A stretch of DNA of 64,000 nt from Pinus tabuliformis (GCA_031772625.1 CM062805.1:513154102-513218101), one strand, 5' to 3'; shown: positions 9,552 to 22,071, counted from the first letter of the stretch. The notes: generated from the sequence alone by a model not told the origin. Numbers and translations: made by a program.

Positions 9552-12500
9552 ACTTGCTAGTCTATGCAGACACACAATTGTTCATAGAGAAGGACATGAA
9601 GATAACATGGTAGGAAATTAAGGGCATATTTGCATGTAGCTTCAAGGAAGATCTGGAAGATCGACAAGTCTATGTCAACATCCACAAGTCAAACTTGTAT
9701 AAGGTTGCATGCAGGTACCCCCCCTTCCCATGTGCCGAAATAATTCACTAGATTGTCTCACACTGATCCCGAGACCATGGCATTGAGTAGTTCCAGTGGA
9801 ACATATCTTGCTACCTTCAGGACGAAAAATTATCATCAGATGTATCACTTACCTTATCCATTGAACCACATGGATGCACTCTTCTATACTCTATTGACAA
9901 GGTTAATACTCTCTACGACAGAGACAATCCCTCTAACCCAATGAGTGGGTCTAGCAACTGAAGGGACAATCAACTAGACATCTTCCTATATTATAATTGA
10001 AAAGTAGAACAAGTGAGAAGGCCTACCTTGCTCTAATGTTAATATGATTTCATTTGTTGAGATCCTCGAATCGCTTGTGTCACAAACTTGTTCGTGTTTC
10101 TTCTATCACTTATGTATGTGCACAAGTGACTAAGAGACAACAAAGCATACCAAAATCAATAGCAAATCCAATAACAACCTACTTAGCTGATTAAGGAATG
10201 CCAAGCCAATACATACATGAACATATATATTTTGGGAAGATGAACTAGTAGTTGTATTATTATTTAAAGAATAAAGAGGAAGCTTACAAACATAGCCTTG
10301 ATGTTGAAAGGCTCTCCTTGATTGGTAATCCAAGTCCAAGCCAAGAACCTCTCCAACACTCCTTCTCCAAGTCTAATGAATAACCTCTAAGCACAAGCTC
10401 AACATAGGGGTACAAATGGACATAGATCAACCATTTGGGAATGGTAGAGGGGAGATTTATAGGCTGGGAGAGGTAGTTAGGCATCCTCCAAAGATAGGAT
10501 TAGATCTACATATCAAGGAGGTATCTCATAGGGATGAGACCAAGAGGTCAATTTAGGAGGATTCGACCTCATCTATGCGAAACCACCTCCAACTCGTTGC
10601 TCTGGAAGCTTCTCGTCCTCTTTGGGAAAACTTCCTTTTCGAGACCATCGCAAGTATGAGAGAGAACAAAGCGATGCCATTGTTGGATTAACAAGGCACA
10701 ATGGTAGATCATCTTGGTTTTGAGATTCATAAGGGCGATGACCCTCATTTTAGGGTTTCATGAGCCATTTCATCAAGGGAAGCTCTAGATATTTTCCAAG
10801 CAAAGTTAGCAGGATCTGAGTTGTATACATGGATGAGTATATTGTATAATGATCATGTTTCGGGCACTTTGGGTATGTCATAGGGAAGTGCAGGAGGTGT
10901 GACAAAATATTTCGTAACAAATGCCCCCTAAAGCATGAACGTAGAATGAGGAGTGATGGTTGAGATGCTTTACGAGCTTTTGGCAAGGACGAGGACATGC
11001 ACTGTCAGGAGACCTGCAAATCAAGGACGCATATACATATACATATTTGAGATCAAGACATGAATCCATGGCATGGATGCATCCATCCAGATGATGAATA
11101 CTAGATAAAAGATCCATGGTATGGGCGCAACCATCTAGATAACAAGGATTATCGTGATTATAAAGTCTCACGGTATGGTCACAGCCATTTGTATAGTAGA
11201 AACATGTGTAAAATCATGAATAACATAAGCTCCATGAGGCCTAAGCTATAATAGACAAGACTCAGGGTCTTGCGCTCCATCCAGACCCGATCAATGTACG
11301 AATTCTAGCATGTGAATAAACATGTTGAAGTCAAACATGCTAGAAAACCACCTAATTACTGACCAATGATGTGGACCATTAATAGGTACGAGAGAAACAA
11401 CCAATAATGACAATGGCTCTCAAGGTACAACAGTACAATCTATGAATGTGATAATGAATTTGAGGTCAAACACTCATGGAATCACCCGATCGAAAGCCAA
11501 TAATGAAGACCTGTCGTCAGATGCAAAGAACTAGCCATTAGGGCATGCCAGCTCTAAGGTACTGAAAGGGAGTTCCTAAGTCATCTTCTTGGATAGTGAT
11601 CTAAAGTCGATAGGAAGTGACCCATCAAAGGAGGGCAATGATGAATCCCCCATCATCAACATGAAACAAGGAATAAAGTGGTATGCTATTCATGACTATA
11701 TCAATGACTCAAACAATGTACAATTAAATAACTGTAGATTGAACTTCTCTTGAACATATTGGCGACACGACTCCAGAGTGTGGCAGCATCTAACTCAACA
11801 TGGGACTAAAGGTCATGATGACAGTGTGTAATAGTCAAATGAGAGGCAAAATGGATCGCCCAAACTCAAGAGGACAAGTGACCAAGTGAGGATATCCCAA
11901 ACCCGACATGAGAGCAGAAGAGTGTCATGTTCAAGAGCAACATGCTGCCTATATAAAGGATGCCTCATTTTCATTTTTCCTCACTATTTCTAGAGAGTAC
12001 CTCAATTATTTTTATCACAAGCTTGAAGGGGATAGCATATGCTTGTCATGTAAGTTCATTCTTCAAATGAATCCATCCTATTAAGTTTCACGAGCCCTAG
12101 GAAGGAGAAGCTCGGTCTCATCATGGTGATGAGTCTTTCGTCGTAAAGTTTTAACAAGTTCGACATAAGAATAACTCAGCATATTTTTCATGTTTAAAGA
12201 GTTTGAAAAAGAAACGAAAAAGAAAACTCCATCATGTCCCTTTTTTTAATTTGTCCCTCGAACCCGAAAAGGTAGAAAAAAATATCTGAGGGAACCTCTT
12301 GACCATGTTGACCAAGGTGTACCTTTTTCGTAAATAGTCAATCTCAGCCCGAAAAAGGGGTAAACATATACTGAGGTGATGTCAATTCATTTACTTTAAC
12401 GAGTTCGAAATGACAAGTACTCGACAATGTTTTCAATTTTCGTAATGAGTCTGAAAAAGAGATAAAATAAAACTCCCAAAATCGGTCAATAATGATCATT

Positions 12501-12856
12501 GTTCATATTGAAGGCACCTGTAACTGCACAAGAAACACACCCATCACCAATATCGAGAGAAAATTATAAAAATATTCGACAAAATGACTTTCAAAATTTA
12601 TAAATAGGTAAAATTAATTTCATTTGTTACCATTTTACCAAACTCAACTCTGAAAATGCTTTTGTGCCCTAATTCTCTTCATTTTGGGTGACTGCTGCGA
12701 GAGATCCATGGTACCATTTCATGATCTGTCTGCGATAGGTAAGAGCCTCATCCCTACTCTTGCATTTAATTACTTTTTTATTCAATTTAAATGGTGAATT
12801 TTATTCCAGAAAAGAGGATTTTGATATTTTAGGTCGTCGAAAACCATCACAGATAT
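9552..12856. other. Unassigned DNA between D1 and A2
   Basis: No gene with recognisable domains. The first 190 bases read as a plausible broken coding stretch continuous with the sequence left of D1. A three-copy imperfect repeat lies at about 11066-11190 (CCATGGCATGGATGCATCC-like units). At 12160-12480 two stretches share GAGT-TGAAAAAGAGA-type phrases. I see no LTR ends, primer sites or RNA genes. Confidence 0.4.
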
Positions 12857-13189
12857 TGTTAGGTCCCTATACTATTAGTGTAACCCCTTACTGTTATTAG
12901 TACAACCCCCTTATTATATCATTGTGCCCATGTAGTCCCCATATTGTTATTATTGTGCCCCATAGAAGCCCACTATTGTTATTATTGTGCCCTTACATTA
13001 TTATTGTTATGTCAGCTCTGATTATATTATGACCCCTTAGACTCCTATATATAGAAAGGAGGTCTTGTCATTTGTATCATCCAAGAATTGCTCATTTGTG
13101 TAATGTAAAGGAGGTTGGCCCCTCGAAGAGGCTTATTTATAAGGCATTCATCTATCTTTTATATCTTTTTGTGAGTTGGTTTCATAACA
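12857..13189 (+). repeat. 5' LTR of A2 (333 bp)
   Basis: TGTTAGGTCC start and CATAACA end. TATA box TATATATA at 13046-13053. The primer-binding site follows directly at 13190. Confidence 0.93.
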
Positions 13190-13965
13190 TTTGGTATTAG
13201 AGCTTTGGATTCTAGGGTTTCGCTACTCCAAAATAGGTCAGCGTGGAATTTTCACTATAACTTCTTTTCTGCAACATTTCAAAATCTACAAAAAAAACAC
13301 ATTTGATAAGAAATCTGTCTTAACCTCGCGTCTGAATTTCAGATCTTGTCTTTCTATATTTTCAAGGATATGATATGAGGAATTTAGGGTTTTTGCAAGC
13401 TCCAAAATTTCATCTAAAATAGGTCATGGTGGTATTTTCGCTATAACCTTTTCGCTACGAAGTTTCAGAAGCTAAAAAAAAAAAGCTCGTTTGAGAAGAA
13501 ATCATTCTGAATCTCGGGTTTGAATTTCAGATCTTGTCTCGCTATATTTTTGGATATATGATCTGAGGAAGTTAGGGTTTTTGCAGACTCCTGAATTACA
13601 TCCTAAACATGTGACCTTGGGAAAATCATCATAAATTTCTTTCTGAGCAACAAATTGAAATTCCGTAAGAAGTTACAGAAAGAGGATGGAGTGTAGTTTT
13701 CTGTGCGTAGTTTTGAGATCTGAAGGTCGAAACAATGATACGTGGCACGTCGTACAAGTTCGATCTACTAAAACATTATATAATCAGGTCAACTTAGGAG
13801 ATTGGGCATAACTCTTTCTTGGAGAATCAAATTCTGATCAAACTTACGGTGTTAGAAAGAGGACTCAGAGGGCTACTGCAAGAGATAATTTCAAAACTTT
13901 GAGATCTAAAAGTACAAAGTTACAGTGATTTCAAGATCGAGCTCATGAAATCAAGAAAAGGCGAC

Positions 13966-15159
13966 ATGAGGAAGTTTGATGGAAAGGATCCAGTAAATTG
14001 GATACTACATATGGAGCAATATTTTGATCTACATGGTGTACCATTGTTACAAAAGGTATGTATTGCATCTTCATATTTATAATTGGGTCAATTTTTATGG
14101 TATAAATGGATTTGTTCTCATAAACAACTTGTTACATGGTCAATTTTCACGGAGGAAATGATAGCACATTATGAGGATACAAAGAGCAACACCTTCTTTA
14201 GAGCGACACCACAACAATTGGAAGAAAAGCAAGAAAAGGGACTTTGTTACAAAGTGGAAAGCAAAGTTATGGAAACAAGGAAGTCTACCCCTCACAACTA
14301 TAAATATCGAAGTGTTGTTTCTCCTAGCCTTCCACAACCTACAAGGGTTACACCACAACAATTGGAAGAAAAAAGAGAAAATGGGTGTTGTTACAATCGT
14401 GATAACAAATACATTAAACATCATAAGTGTGCTGAGAAGAAATTATTTTACATTGATTGTGAAGAGGAGGAAGAAAAGGATCAAGAAACGTCAAAAGAAG
14501 AGTGTATACACCAAGGACCAATCCCAGAGAAAGAAGAAATGAATCTGGCCATATCTTGTAAAGCATTGGAAAGAATTACCACTCCTAAAACTCTCAATAT
14601 AGAAGGACATATCAAGAAGAAAAAGTTTCAAGAAGTGAAAGATCACATCGAGAAAGAAGAAATGAATCCAACCATATCTTGTAATGCATTGGACAGAATT
14701 ACCACTCCTCAAACTATCAATATAGAAGGACATATCAAGAAGAAAAATGTTCAAGAATTGAAAGATCACCTCGAGTCTCAAGAAATCAATCTGACCATAT
14801 CTTGTAATGCATTGGAAGAAATTACCACTCCTCAAACTATCAAGATAGAAGGACATATCAAGAAGAAAACGGAAAGAGTGTTGATTGATTCGGGCAGTAC
14901 CCATAATTTTATAGATTGTAACATAGCCAAGGAATTGTATTGCTTCCTATATCCAGCACCGGAGTGTCAAGTGATGGTTGCAAGTGGAGGAACCATAAAT
15001 TACTCTGGAAGGTGCCATAATATCAAACTATCCATGGGAGAATATGTATTGAATAGCCCAATGCTTTCCATTCCAATGGGTGGTGCTGATGTTTTACTAG
15101 GAGTCCAATGGCTACAATCTTTAGGTACGATAGCTTTAATTTTCAAGAACTTTTCTTGA
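13966..15159 (+). pseudogene. Rearranged gag-protease of A2
   Basis: The gag N-terminus is recognisable from about 13966 (RKFDGKDP) but a stop lies near 14080. The open frame 14083-15159 then runs through EEMIAHYEDTKSNTFF. Where A1 has the capsid core, A2 has a copied zinc-finger approach segment (ATPQQLEEKQEKGLCY). The authentic linker follows, with a damaged zinc finger (CCYNRDNKY...HHKC), the acidic tail, and three tandem copies of a 41-residue linker at 14536-14900. An intact protease site, VLIDSGSTHNFID, comes next, then an LLGVQWLQSLG strand. Protease chemistry looks preserved although the capsid is lost. Confidence 0.8.
14536..14900 (+). repeat. Triplicated 123 bp coding unit before the A2 protease
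   Basis: Three in-frame units start near 14539, 14662 and 14785, an exact 123-base period. Each encodes an E-[MI]-N...ISC-ALE-ITTP-T-IEGHIKKK pattern. A1 has only one copy in the same place (about 826-915). Confidence 0.9.
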
Positions 15160-15727
15160 ATTTTTTTTGGGAAGGAAAGGAAGTTGAATTGAGGGGTATC
15201 GAAGGAAAACTTGGAAAGATAATCAACTCTGACAGCATGACAAAGCTTCTAAATAAAGAACAACGAGGTGTAATTGCACAAATATGTTCACTAGAGGATC
15301 CCACATCGAAATCATGTATTTCTCCAGATCTCCAAAACATTTTGGACAATCATTCCAAGGTATTTGAGACTTCCAAAGGCCTCCCACCTATTCGCGATCA
15401 TGATCATGCTATTCATTTGATTCCATGAATTGTTCCTCCAAACATCAGGCCTTACATATATCCATATGCCTAAAGGAGTGGGAACTCATTAAAAAGTTGC
15501 AGAAGATCCCAATTCAAACAATATTGTGAGAACTTGACAAGGAAGGAAAAATCATATTGGAACCTGAAGCAGTCACAGAACCGAGAAATCGAAAGCTACG
15601 AAATAGATCAATTTCAGAGTATCTCATCAAGTGGAAGAACTTACCCGCAGAAGATTCCACATGGGAGGACGAGAATTTATACAGAAGCATCAAGAACTAC
15701 TCAAGCATTGAGGACAACACTTTTTGA
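15160..15727 (+). pseudogene. pol remnants of A2: protease-RT spacer and chromodomain
   Basis: From 15160 to about 15490 the sequence matches the A1 spacer between protease and RT (NHSKVFETSKGLPPIRDHDHAIHLIP). It then jumps, near 15495, to the A1 integrase tail, losing about 2.4 kb of A1-equivalent sequence. The last frame contains the chromodomain (SEYLIKWKNL...STWEDENL) and ends TGA 15725-15727, just before the purine tract. Confidence 0.8.
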
Positions 15728-15739
15728 AGGAGAGGGGCA

Positions 15740-16071
15740 TGTTAGGTCCCTATACTACTAGTGTAACCCCTTACTATTATTAGTACAACCCCCTTATTAT
15801 ATTTTTGTTCCCATGTAGTCCCCATATTGTTATTATTGTGCCCATATAATCCCACTATTGTTATTATTGTGCCCTTACATTATTATTGTTATGTCGGCTC
15901 TGATTATATTATGACCCCTTAGACTCCTATATATAGAAAGGAGGTCTTGTCATTTGTATCATCCAACAATTGTTCATTTGTGTAATGTAAAGGAGGTTGC
16001 CCCCTCAAAGAGGCTTATTTCTAAGGCGTTCATCTATATTTTCTATCTTTTTGTGAGCTGGTTTCATAACA
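15740..16071 (+). repeat. 3' LTR of A2 (332 bp)
   Basis: A full-length match to 12857-13189 with scattered substitutions. It ends CATAACA at 16071, where Ty1/copia sequence begins abruptly. Confidence 0.93.
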
Positions 16072-18128
16072 TGTATGGTCAAGGAGAAAGTTGGATGTGT
16101 CTCACTTCAGAATTTTTGGAGCCTTTATTTACTGCCATGTCTCCAAATATTCAAAGAAGAATCTTGAGATGACAGCAGAGTTTGGAGTTTTTATGGGTTA
16201 CACTGAAACTCCACACAATCACTGTGTGTACTTAACTTCCCTCATAATTATAGTTGTGCAAAGGGATGTAAATTTTGATGAGGATAAAGTGATGCAGTGC
16301 ACTCTTAAGAGGGAGCTTCATATCCCGCCATAAGAGGAGATTTTAGCTCCAAAGCAGGAGCCTCGGGAAGTTGTAGAGCAGCCACAAATTGAGGAAAAGA
16401 GAGGAGGTAGAGTGGAGACATCCACTCAAGAATAACCATCCAAAGAAGATAGAAAAAAGATAGGGAAGTTGATAAATTAGTGCAAGATGTGAGGGAGAAT
16501 GTGGGATCTCCTTTAAACTTGCATAGGGAAAGGAGGTCACCTGAGAGGTACATCGATCACATGGATCTAATGAATAAGCTTGTAGAGACTAAGACATCCT
16601 CTTTTGAGGAAGAAGTTGAGAAACCAATTTGGGTTGATACAATGATGGAAGAATACAAATCCATCATGAAGAACGGTGTTTGGGAAGTGGTCCCAATGCT
16701 GACAAATAAATTAGTTGTGGGTTCGAGATGGATATTCAAGGCTAAGCATGCATCAGACGGAAGCATAGAGAAGTATAAGGCCATATTTGTGGCCAAAGGA
16801 TTCTCCCAAGTTGAGGGAATTAACTATGAGGAAACATTTGCTCCCATAGCAAGGTATTCATCCATTAGATCAATCCTTGCATTGGCTTCACATATGGGGT
16901 GGAATATCCACTAGATGGATGTAAAAACAACATTTCTCAATGGTGTTATTAAGGAGGAGGTGTCCATCATACAACTAGAAGGTTTTGAGACATTTGATTG
17001 GGAGTTTCATGTGTGCAGACTCAGGCGAGCATTGTACGGTCTCGAATGGGCACCCCAATCTTGGTACACCAGCATTGATAGTTATCTCATTGGTTTTTGA
17101 AGTGGATGCAAACCTCTATCACATTTTGGTAGAAGGTAAATTTTGTATCATTGTTTTATATGTCAATGATTTAATATTAATAGGTGATGAGAAATTGATC
17201 AATGGATCATCTCTTGCAAGGAGGACTTTGCAAGGGAATTTGAGATGAAAGACATGGGTCTCATGCACTACTTCCTTGAGCTAGAAGTATGGCAAGGTGA
17301 TGGGGAATTGTTTGTGTCTCAAGGAAACTATGCCAATGAGATACTGCAGAGATTTAGCATGCATATTTGTAAACCCATAGAGACACCTCTAGCAGCCAAC
17401 TGGAGGAAGGAGAATGCCACTTCAGGTGAAGAGATGGATGCTATGATTTATCGACAGCTAGTGGGTTCACTAATGTATCTTGTGAACACATGACCAAATA
17501 TGTGCTATGCAGTCAACCAACTAAGCCAAGATATGGTTAGGCTGACCAAATTGTATTGGAAGGAAACTAAGCATGTTTTACGGTACCTCATAGGCACTAC
17601 CTAGTATGGATTATGGTACATATGGACATAGGCAGTGAAGCTACATGGCTTCACAGGTGAAGGTTGGGAAGGGAGTCCATATGAATGAAAGAGTACATCA
17701 AGTGGAATTTTCAGTGTTGGGTTCGTATCAATTTCCTGGTATAGCAGAAAGTAAAGATCTATGGCACTCAGTTCAGCAGAAGTTGAATACATGGTTACAA
17801 GTCATGCAACATTGAGGCGATCTGGATGAGAAAGATACTTGTGGGAATATTTGGTTAGGAGATGGATCTAACTGTGATCTATTGTGATAATCAAAGTTGC
17901 ATTAAGCTCTCTAAGAATCCAATATTTCACAATCGATCCAAGCATATAGAAATTTGGTATCATCATTTATAGGACTATGTGTGGAGGGGGAAAATGTTTC
18001 TACAACACATTCTGATAGAGGAACAAGATGTTGACATCTAGACAAAGGCTTTGTCAAGAGGAAAGTTTGAATTCCATAGATGCAGGAGAGGGGTGGTTGA
18101 TAATCACTTTCTTGTTAAGAGGGAGTTT
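16072..18128 (+). pseudogene. Element B: 3' half of a Ty1/copia pol gene, broken
   Basis: It opens inside the post-integrase region (FGAFIYCHVSKYSKKN...FGVFMGYTE). RT motifs follow: WVDTMMEEYKSI, GSRWIFKAKHASDGSIEKYKA, VAKGFSQVEGINYEETFAPIARYSSIRSI (read from 16480), LNGVIKEEV and RRALYGLEWAPQSWY. The catalytic block is YVND at about 17159, a D-to-N change of the YVDD motif. RNase H (GSPYE-KSTSSGIFSVG, ALSSAEVEYM, then RSKHIEI) continues to about 18060. Stops at 16914, 17492 and many later ones, plus a frameshift near 17096, make it dead. The gag, protease and most of the integrase are missing. Confidence 0.85.
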
Positions 18129-18950
18129 TGAGAAGTGTAGCAAGAAGTCTCAATTTGACTTCACCTTGGTCAAATTGAGAAAATTCAAATTTCCATATTA
18201 GAAGACAACTTGGAGGTAATTAACTGAGGCGACATAGTTCTTGTCACTTACTTAGCTCAGTAGATTCAAGTTAAAGGGCTTGGAGTTCAGATAATCATGT
18301 GTGATTTCCAATTTGTAGCAATCAAGGTCAGTTATTTCCAGTTGTATTCAGATAAAGTAGTTCTAATTGTTGATAGAACTAGTTAGAGGTCAGTTGTGCG
18401 GTGGAATAACAGTCTAACTCAATGATCATCCAGTTAACTGATCAATCAACCAAAAATAGCTAGTGCATGCAGATAATTTGAGTTACCAAGTTGTGGTGGA
18501 GATTCCAAGGCAATGTAACATCATTTGTAGGCTAGTCTTAAGTGTACAGGTGTTTCATGTAATCAGAACATCAACCTTGGGAATTGTGTAATCAATTGGA
18601 GGAAAATTCCTAAAAAATAGGTTCCTAATTCCTCAATATTTGCACAAGGAAATAGGGGCTCAAGATGAGGTGGAAATTGAATAAGTCTGGGTCAAAGCTT
18701 CTCATTGAGAAAGTATATAGCTTATTCACTTGTAGGTTGTGCTCAAAGCGAGCAAGCAATTGTAATACATTCTCTATTCATTCGATTAATGCAAGTGGGA
18801 TTAAGGGGTTTTTACTAGTTGGTTTCCCCTAGAAAAATTTCTATTGCATGTTTGTGAATGTTGTTCTAAATTGTGAATTAATTTCTGCAGAGAATTAGAG
18901 TAGAATTGTGTCGCTTGATTTAGATTGAAATTTCGTGAGTAGTTGCAATT
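18129..18950 (+). repeat. Probable 3' LTR of element B
   Basis: A short purine tract, AAGAGGGAG (18117-18125), precedes TGAGAAGTGTAGC, the typical copia order after RNase H. The right end is uncertain (about 18950). No second copy exists in the window to confirm the limits. Confidence 0.5.
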
Positions 18951-18959
18951 CTATCACCA

Positions 18960-20268
18960 TATTTATACATACTCTCCTGTCATAGCAGACACATTGAGAA
19001 GTTTAAAGGAAAAAATTAAGAGTTGCAAAGTAGATAATGATAGGATCATTCAATCACATGAAATACTTGCATGAGCACAGGAAAATAAAGTAGGGGTAAA
19101 TGCAGTGATTCTTTAGATTTTATCAGTTTTGCAGTGATAAGGACAACCATGGATCAATTATGGACAGGAGGAAAGGAATGATGGGGTGTATGCTGGTAGG
19201 TCTCATGGTAGACACAGGGCATATAGGGATGACATAGCCAGAGGTGGTAGATATAGGGATACACCTGATAGGAGAGGTAGTGCTTATGGGTTCTATTCTA
19301 GTTTTGGATCAGAGATACAACATGTTCATCATTGTTGTCATGCTTACAAGAGGAATGAGAAGCAATACTTACTAGATGAGTTCAATAAAGATAAACCTCC
19401 TACATTTGATGGAGAGTTGAAGAAACCAGAATATGCAAAGCATGGTTTCTTGGGATGAAGAAGTTCTTCAAGTTGCATGACTATATAGAAAATATGAAAT
19501 CCAAGATAACCATTTTTAGTCTCGAAGGAAAAGCATACATCTAATGGGAAAATGTGAAACATGTTAGAGGCATCAAGATAGAGGAATTGAGTTGGAATGA
19601 GTTCAAAATACTTTTCAAAAAGAAGTACTTATCAGAGAGATACTATGACGATAAGGCTAAGGAATTCTATAAATTGAAGATGGGATCTATGACAAACAAA
19701 GAGTACATGACAGAGTTTTTGGAGATGTTGAGGTATGCACCATATCTTAAGGATGAGAAAACAAAAGGTTCAAACATTTTTTAGTGGATTTCCATTAGCA
19801 TTTAAAGATCAAATTGAGTATGATGAGCCTAGAACATTGGAGGAAGTAATTGAGAAGTTGAAACATTGTTATGAGCATTCTAAGCATAAATCGGAGCCTA
19901 ACCAGGGTTGGAAAGGTAATGGAAATACTAAGGGAAAGTGGGATAAGAAGCGAGGAAGACCTCAAGATACAGGTAACAATGAGAATGCAATGTCGTACAC
20001 AAAATTCAATGCAGTTGACAGAGACAGGGATTTTAGTCTGAGGAGAATAACATGGGTGAGGGTAGGAAGCCTTTTCAATGTTGGACTTGTGGCAAGGATT
20101 ATCATAGGAGAGATTGTCCACAACATCAAGGTGGTAGACTACACATTTACAGTGCTCAGGAAGCACAAACAATTGGGGATGTTGGACAGAGTATTCCTTG
20201 GATTTATACAACATTGGATAATAGGAAAGTTGATCATCAAGCATCTATTATCGAGATGGGAGGTATGA
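18960..20268 (+). pseudogene. gag of element C, broken
   Basis: Gag-like sequence appears from about 18960 (a TLRSLKEKIKSCK-type stretch). It continues through KPPTFDGELKKPEYA (19390-19440), the capsid segment SWNEFKILFKKKYLSERYYDDKAKEFYKLKMGS split here over 19554-19784, and a nucleocapsid CCHC knuckle CWTCGKDYHRRDC at about 20075-20115. Frameshifts and stops occur near 19458, 19520, 19782 and 20050. The 5' LTR and primer site are absent; the left limit abuts the copia LTR, so the 5' end of C was lost. Confidence 0.75.
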
Positions 20269-20740
20269 TTTGTGATCAATTTGTTTCTATTTTGATTGCA
20301 CCTGGATATAACTATAGTTATATCAGTCCTGACCTGGTGGATAAGTGTTTCTTGAATAAAGAAGTACATGTAGAGTCTTGGTTGGTGCAGCTGGCTATAG
20401 GTAATAAGAAAAGAGTTCATCATTGGGTAAGATCTTGTGCATTTGAGCTTAATGGTATGTCTATATCAGTGAATATAAATGTGATTCTGTTGGGATTATA
20501 TAGTATGTTGTTGCATATGGATTGGTTGTACATACACAGGGCTAAGATATATAGTTATGATAAGGCTATTGAGTGCTTGGATGATGATGGAGAGAAGAGA
20601 ATTTTGCAAGGTAAGAAGACGCCTGCATCTATGGGAATGGTTATAGCTATGTAGGAAAAGCACAATAGTAGGAAAGGATGTGTATTATTTGTAGTTCATA
20701 TTTATAGTGACAAAGGGAAGGATGTTGAAGTCTTGAAGAG
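20052..20740 (+). pseudogene. Protease region of element C, broken
   Basis: Downstream of the zinc knuckle the frame reads SILIAPGYNYSYISPDLVDKC, the position of the Del-type protease active site, where Asp-Ser-Gly has become Ala-Pro-Gly. The following strands (WLVQLAIG..., VILLGLYSMLLHMDWL) match the usual layout. A stop at about 20654 ends the frame. The loss of the catalytic Asp excludes activity. Confidence 0.7.
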
Positions 20741-20759
20741 GTATCTAATTTTGTAGCAA

Positions 20760-22071
20760 TTTCAGGATGGATTTCCAACAAATATTTCAGAGTTATCGCC
20801 TCATAGGGAAGTGGAACTTTCTATTGAGTTGATGCCAGAAGAAACACCAAAATCTAAGGCACTGTATAGGATGAACTCTTCGGAATTAGTGGAATTGAAG
20901 TTACAACTTAAGAAAACACTTGACAAGGGATAAACTAGGCCAAGTATGTCACATTGGGGTGCATCAATATTGTTTGTGAAGAAGATGGATGATACTCTTA
21001 GGTTGAGTATTGATTGCAGGAAGTTGAGCAAGGTGACTATCAAGAATTGGTATCCTTTACTGCATATTGACAACTTGTTTGACCAGTTGAAGGGAGCATT
21101 AGTGTTCTCAAAGATTGATTTGAGATCAAAATATCATTAGGTGTGCATCAAAGAAGAGAAAATTTACAAGGCTACTTTCCGGACCAGGTATGAGCATTGT
21201 GAGTTTGTATTAGTTCCTTTTGGTTTGACTAATGCTCTAGCTACTTTCATGTGTTTGATGAATAGTGTGTTGCATCATTATTTGGACAAGTTTGTGATAG
21301 TATTGATTGATAACATATTGATATATTCTAAGTATGAGGAAGAGCATGCACAACACCTGGCAGTAGTGTTAAGATTTCTAAGAGATCATCAATTGTATTC
21401 CAAGCTTAGTAAGTGCAGTTTATTTCAGACAGAGGTTCATTACTTGGGACATATTGTTTCCAAGGAAAGTATAGCAGTGGGCCTAGAAAATATTAGAGCT
21501 GTCACAGAGTTATCAACTCCTAGGAATGTGGATAAGGTCAGATCATTCATGATACTAGAAGGTTACTATAGGAGGTTCATCAGGAACTTCTCGCAGATTA
21601 CCTATCCTATTACATCCTTGTAGCAAAAAGGAAAGAAATTTGAATGGACAGAGGAATGTGCAGCCAATTTTGAGAATTTGAAGCAATTGCTTACAGATGC
21701 TCCAGTTCTAAATATTGCAAATCCAAACAAAGAGTTCATGGTATTTATAGATGCTTGCAAGAGGGGACTTGGTGGAGTCCTAATGTAGGAAGGACAGGTA
21801 GTATGCTATGAGTCAAGGAAACTAAATGAGCATGAGCAAAACTATGTGACGAATGATCTTGAGTTGGCATATATCATTCATGCATTGAAGATGTGGAGGC
21901 ACTATCTTCTTGGAAGGAGGCTTATTTTTATGAGTGATCACAGTGGGCTAAGATAATTATGTGACCAACCTAATCTGAATGCCAGACAATCTAGATGGTT
22001 AGCTACACTCAATGAGTTTGACTTCTAGATCAGCTACATTAAGGGCAAGGAGAGCAAGGTTGTAGATTCTC
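20760..22071 (+). pseudogene. Reverse transcriptase and RNase H of element C, interrupted by D2
   Basis: RT motifs in order: [55 protein letters not shown] (stop at 21138), LVPFGLTNALATF, and VLIDNILIYSK at about 21298-21330, where the second catalytic Asp is Asn. Then YLGHIVSKE and RSFMILEGYYRRFI. RNase H runs from 21620 (FEWTEECAANFE...) with stops at 21622, 21788, 21955 and 22029. It ends in KGKESKVVDSL. At that point D2 is inserted, and the same reading resumes at 42079 with a continuation typical of Del/Tekay pol. Confidence 0.85.

Larger units (their letters stand above)
12857..16071 (+). mobile_element. Element A2: internally deleted chromovirus related to A1
   Basis: Paired LTRs (12857-13189, 15740-16071) enclose a primer site complementary to initiator tRNA-Met (TTTGGTATTAGAGC, 13190-13203). 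The interior holds a rearranged gag-protease and the last part of pol (chromodomain), with a purine tract at 15726-15739. RT, RNase H and integrase are missing; the deletion joint is near 15495. Flanking pentamers (GATAT on the left, TGTAT on the right) do not match, so either the duplication has decayed or one flank was replaced after insertion. Confidence 0.9.

Noticed and set aside
12852..16076. GATAT/TGTAT as the target duplication of A2
   Set aside because: Only three of five bases agree.
18129..19140. This interval as the 5' LTR of element C
   Set aside because: It follows copia RNase H with a purine tract and does not match the 3' LTR of C (43854-46826).
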